Shown: piece by piece, positions 61,267 to 64,000 of the stretch | How positions within the stretch are numbered: the first letter of the stretch is position 1 | Layout of the letters: every line of letters starts with the position of its first letter | From: Flavobacterium sp. N1994 | GTDB lineage: Bacteria; Bacteroidota; Bacteroidia; Flavobacteriales; Flavobacteriaceae | NCBI RefSeq assembly: GCF_025947145.1 | Contig: NZ_CP109999.1 | Span: forward strand, 682,001 to 746,000 | Reading direction: 5' to 3' | Length of the DNA stretch: 64,000 bases | Program-made: the position numbers and the translations under genes | Notes under the pieces: generated by a model | The model's database searches: none | What the model was told of the DNA's origin: nothing | The model's input: only the letters and a program-made list of their open reading frames with translations

Positions 61267-62305
61267 AAGAAAGTCTTGTCATTATCGGAAAGTGATCTGA
61301 GTTTTCGAATTTTGTATAAGTAGTAAAACTTTTAACCGTCATCTTTTTAGAAGCAAAAATATAATCGATTCTTGCTGGGTAATATTTGAATTTATAGGTT
61401 TGCCCAAAGCCATTTCCTGCTTCTTCAAAACAATCATTCAAATCCGATTTAATATTGCGATACACATAAGAAAACGGACTATTATTCATGTCTCCACAAA
61501 TAATAACAGGATAACGACATTCGTTTTTATGCTTAGTCAATATCTCAGCTTGATGTTCTTGTTTCCTGAAGGCATCGCGAATTCTAGTAAAAAGTTGTTC
61601 CGATTTGCTTTGATTGATGGAATCAACATGTTCAGAAATTTCATTAACATCAGGTGATATTTTGATGGATTGCAAATGAATATTATAAACTCTTAGCGTA
61701 TCTTTTCCCTTTTTGATATCAGCATAAATTATATTATTTCCAGCTGTTGGAATTTTGAAGTCCCCTTGATTGAATATAGGAAATTTAGAAAAAATAGCTT
61801 GGCCTGTTTTGATTTTCTCGCCTTCCATAAAGATGGCTTTGTATTTGTAAATTCTCAAATCTACTTTAGCATTTTCTGAATATTCCTGAATGCACAATAT
61901 ATCCGGATTTTGCTCATTAATAAAGCCCAATATAGTATCTCCAACCTTTCTATCTGGAATCCAATCAAACAAATTAAATAACCTGACGTTGTAACTCATT
62001 ACGGTAAAGTCTTTTTCCTCACTCTCAATGTCATTGGAAGAAAACTTGTAAAATTTATTAATGAAGGTAATCCCGAGCAAAAGAACCAAACCCGATAGAA
62101 TCACTTGACGTTTTAATTGCAAAAGCCAATAAATAAAAAATAGTGTGTTTAGAATGAGAAATAATGGTAGAATTAATGTAAGTACCGAAAGAAGAGGAAA
62201 CATTTTGGGTGCCAAAAAGGGTAAAACATAAGCCACGAAAGTCAATACAGTAACCACTATATTGAACCCAAATATCACTTTGTTAAACCACGATAATTTT
62301 TTCAT
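61256..62305 (-). CDS. Endonuclease/exonuclease/phosphatase-family hydrolase
   Basis: A 349-residue protein with three N-terminal membrane helices (about 10-90) and a C-terminal EEP domain facing outward: VMSYNVRLFN (metal Asn), NPDILCIQEYS (catalytic Glu), YNIHLQSIKI, VIICGDMNNSP (Asp/Asn), and SDHFPI at the end (Asp-His pair). Substrates in this superfamily range from DNA to sphingomyelin and phosphoinositides. It follows the rhomboid genes with a 7-base gap, so the three form a minus-strand operon. Confidence 0.9.
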   Translation of the reverse strand: MKKLSWFNKVIFGFNIVVTVLTFVAYVLPFLAPKMFPLLSVLTLILPLFLILNTLFFIYWLLQLKRQVILSGLVLLLGITFINKFYKFSSNDIESEEKDFTVMSYNVRLFNLFDWIPDRKVGDTILGFINEQNPDILCIQEYSENAKVDLRIYKYKAIFMEGEKIKTGQAIFSKFPIFNQGDFKIPTAGNNIIYADIKKGKDTLRVYNIHLQSIKISPDVNEISEHVDSINQSKSEQLFTRIRDAFRKQEHQAEILTKHKNECRYPVIICGDMNNSPFSYVYRNIKSDLNDCFEEAGNGFGQTYKFKYYPARIDYIFASKKMTVKSFTTYTKFENSDHFPIMTRLSFIE

Positions 62306-62312
62306 TTACACT

Positions 62313-63167
62313 TTATTTCCCTGCTCTGAACAAGAATTCTTTTTCTTCTTTGGTCAAACTGTCGTAACCCGATTGGCTAATCTTATCTAAAATTTCATCC
62401 AATTGTTGTTGTGTTTTATCTTTAACAACAATTTTACTTTCCCTTTTAACAGTAGGTTTTTTGGCATTTACGTGTACTTTTTTGAATGGTGTAGTTTGCT
62501 TTTTATTAAAAATGTTCAAAACAGCATCTACTATCTTACTCAAATCAGTACCATTTTGCAACAACTTAATGTAAATATAACCAAAAAATGCTCCGCTCAA
62601 ATGAGCAATGTGACCGCCTGTGTTATTCATTTGAATTTGCAATAAATCCAATAAAAGAATAACTGCGGTGATATGCCAAAGTTTAACATTTCCAATTAAC
62701 AACAATCTTATTTCCATCAATGGCTGATAAGTTGTAGTTGCCACTAATAATGCCATTATTGCTGCAGAAGCTCCAACCATACTTGAAGTTTGATGCAATA
62801 AATAAAAACTAAATACAAAGCATAATCCAGCGAAAATAGCACTCAAGATATACAATCCGAGATATTGCTTTTGCGTAAAAAAAGTGAGAAATAATCGGCT
62901 CGAAAAATTCAAAACCATCATGTTAAAAAACAAATGCAGGAATCCATAATGCAAAAAAGCATACGTTACTAATGTCCATGGTTTTAGTAAAACAATATTC
63001 GGTTCTGATGAAATAGCAAGCCAATTAGGAAAATCAAAAAGACCTAGCTTAAATTGGTAGAAAAAAATAATAGACAATAAAAACAATCCAACATTCCAAT
63101 AAATCATCTTATTGGCAATACCTCCAATTTTATACTGAAACTTTAAATCGTCAATGATACTGTTCAT
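62313..63167 (-). CDS. Rhomboid intramembrane serine protease
   Basis: A 284-residue six-helix rhomboid. Catalytic serine is in SMVGASAAIMALL (GxSx) of the fourth helix and the histidine in GHIAHLSGAFFGY of the sixth; HYGFLHLFFNMMVL gives the HxxxN oxyanion region. About 70 hydrophilic residues follow the last helix (QQQLDEILDKISQSGYDSLTKEEKEFLFRAGK), a tail common in Bacteroidota rhomboids. It ends 7 bases before the EEP gene. Confidence 0.92.
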   Translation of the reverse strand: MNSIIDDLKFQYKIGGIANKMIYWNVGLFLLSIIFFYQFKLGLFDFPNWLAISSEPNIVLLKPWTLVTYAFLHYGFLHLFFNMMVLNFSSRLFLTFFTQKQYLGLYILSAIFAGLCFVFSFYLLHQTSSMVGASAAIMALLVATTTYQPLMEIRLLLIGNVKLWHITAVILLLDLLQIQMNNTGGHIAHLSGAFFGYIYIKLLQNGTDLSKIVDAVLNIFNKKQTTPFKKVHVNAKKPTVKRESKIVVKDKTQQQLDEILDKISQSGYDSLTKEEKEFLFRAGK

Positions 63168-63170
63168 AGC

Positions 63171-63983
63171 TTAATTCCAACGGTTTTTATTAAACTGATT
63201 TTTCTTCCAATACCACATCATCAAAAAGCCTGTTAATGCACCTCCTATGTGAGCAAAGTGAGCAATTCCTGTTCCACCAGCTCCAAAAAGAGAACTTCCT
63301 TTAAATCCTAAAAATAAATCAACCGCTATTATTCCGGGTACAAAATATTTAGCTTTAATCGGAATCGGAATAAACATAATCCCTAGTTCTGCCATAGGAA
63401 ACATAAAAGCAAAGGCAGTTAGCAATCCGTATATGGCACCTGAAGCTCCCAAAGAAGTAGATTGAAAATTCTGAACTGCTGAAGCCAATATATTAAATTG
63501 ATCTTGATTACATTTTGCATTTTCTAATATAGTTTTTACTTTACTGGCTATCATTTGACCATTAGCATCAAAGACACTTCCATAATCTGCACTTAAAAGA
63601 ATTTGAATGTCGCTTTTAGAAAAATTCAAACTTGACAGTTGGTCTAAAGCATATTGAATTTGGAAATAGTTAACTGCCGTATGCAATAAAGCTGCCCCTA
63701 AGCCACAGGAAATATAAAAGAAAATAAATTTTTTAGCTCCCCAAAAATGCTCTAAGGCACTCCCAAAAGAAACCAAGGCAAACATATTGAAAACAATATG
63801 CATCAAATTAGGCATTGGCGCATGCATAAACATACTGGTCAAAGGTTGCCAAATTCTAAAATGAGGACTCAATGGATAATATAAAGAAAACAACGGATAT
63901 GCCGTTGCTACGAACTGAGAGCCTATAAAAAATATAATATTGATAATCAATAACTGCTTAACAGTTTCGGTCATTCGCATCAT
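63171..63983 (-). CDS. Rhomboid intramembrane serine protease, second
   Basis: A 270-residue rhomboid with an extra extracytoplasmic loop between helices: LMHIVFNMFAL (H-x-x-x-N), the catalytic serine in TSLGASGAIYGLL, and the histidine in IAHFAHIGGALTGF. Loop 120-165 is unusually long. Two close alternative starts (63980 and 63974) exist; 63983 is the earliest. The gene begins 17 bases before the window edge, so upstream context is lost. It is 3 bases from the other rhomboid gene. Confidence 0.9.
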   Translation of the reverse strand: MMRMTETVKQLLIINIIFFIGSQFVATAYPLFSLYYPLSPHFRIWQPLTSMFMHAPMPNLMHIVFNMFALVSFGSALEHFWGAKKFIFFYISCGLGAALLHTAVNYFQIQYALDQLSSLNFSKSDIQILLSADYGSVFDANGQMIASKVKTILENAKCNQDQFNILASAVQNFQSTSLGASGAIYGLLTAFAFMFPMAELGIMFIPIPIKAKYFVPGIIAVDLFLGFKGSSLFGAGGTGIAHFAHIGGALTGFLMMWYWKKNQFNKNRWN

Positions 63984-64000
63984 ACGCTGAATTTTTTATC

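Overview
The window is chromosomal DNA of a Flavobacterium-like member of the Bacteroidota. The support is: low G+C; Bacteroidota promoters (a -7 box of the form TAnnTTTG, usually with TTG about 17-21 bases upstream) in front of many genes; a protein with a type IX secretion (T9SS) C-terminal sorting domain; DUF2807 'head GIN' proteins; BBP2/OmpL-type porins; a YtxJ bacilliredoxin; and two signal peptidases with an extra N-terminal membrane domain. Most of the window is ordinary core genome in short, tightly packed operons. No rRNA, CRISPR array or prophage was seen.

Layout. 0-2.3 kb: 3' part of rimK and three small membrane-protein genes. 2.4-4.3 kb: a cupin and hutH (minus). 4.5-9.4 kb: the threonine operon thrABC behind a short Thr-rich leader peptide, which looks like an attenuator. 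9.6-12.8 kb: a lipoprotein, ytxJ, L-serine ammonia-lyase. 12.8-19.2 kb (minus): a potassium cluster of KdpD/KdpE-like two-component system, Kup and two porins, without kdpFABC. 19.3-25.2 kb (minus): an ABC-2 exporter, grpE-dnaJ, a TIGR01777 epimerase, a DUF4442 protein. 25.4-30.1 kb (plus): an envelope-stress-like cluster (DUF4870, PadR, PspC, two head GIN proteins). 30.2-33.4 kb: trxB, a lipocalin-like lipoprotein, a 129-bp tandem repeat, tRNA-Pro, udk, a DivIC/FtsB-like gene. 33.4-39.2 kb: methylmalonyl-CoA mutase mutA and mutB with a TonB-C-type protein between them and a G+C-rich flavoprotein behind them.

39.3-45.7 kb is the accessory region: higBA toxin-antitoxin, a DNA glycosylase, a single-domain Y1 (HUH) transposase framed by perfect 23-bp inverted repeats within about 16 related palindromes, a small unknown protein inside that palindrome field, and a controller-methylase-endonuclease restriction system of Sau3AI type (probable target GATC).

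45.8-53 kb: unknown proteins, a 21-bp minisatellite, a prolyl-hydroxylase-like oxygenase, a duplicated SnoaL/DUF4440-like lipoprotein pair, an aminotransferase, a TPR-HTH regulator and a T9SS cargo protein. 53-61.3 kb: a 2,4-dienoyl-CoA-reductase-like SDR, then parA-parB-DUF5683-dapB-lepB-lepB2-wbqC. 61.3-64 kb (minus): an EEP-family hydrolase and two rhomboid proteases.

The observations most worth following are the transposase-palindrome system, the threonine attenuator with a possibly leaderless leader mRNA, paired palindromes flanking higBA, the potassium cluster, and a recurring 5'-UTR hairpin element.
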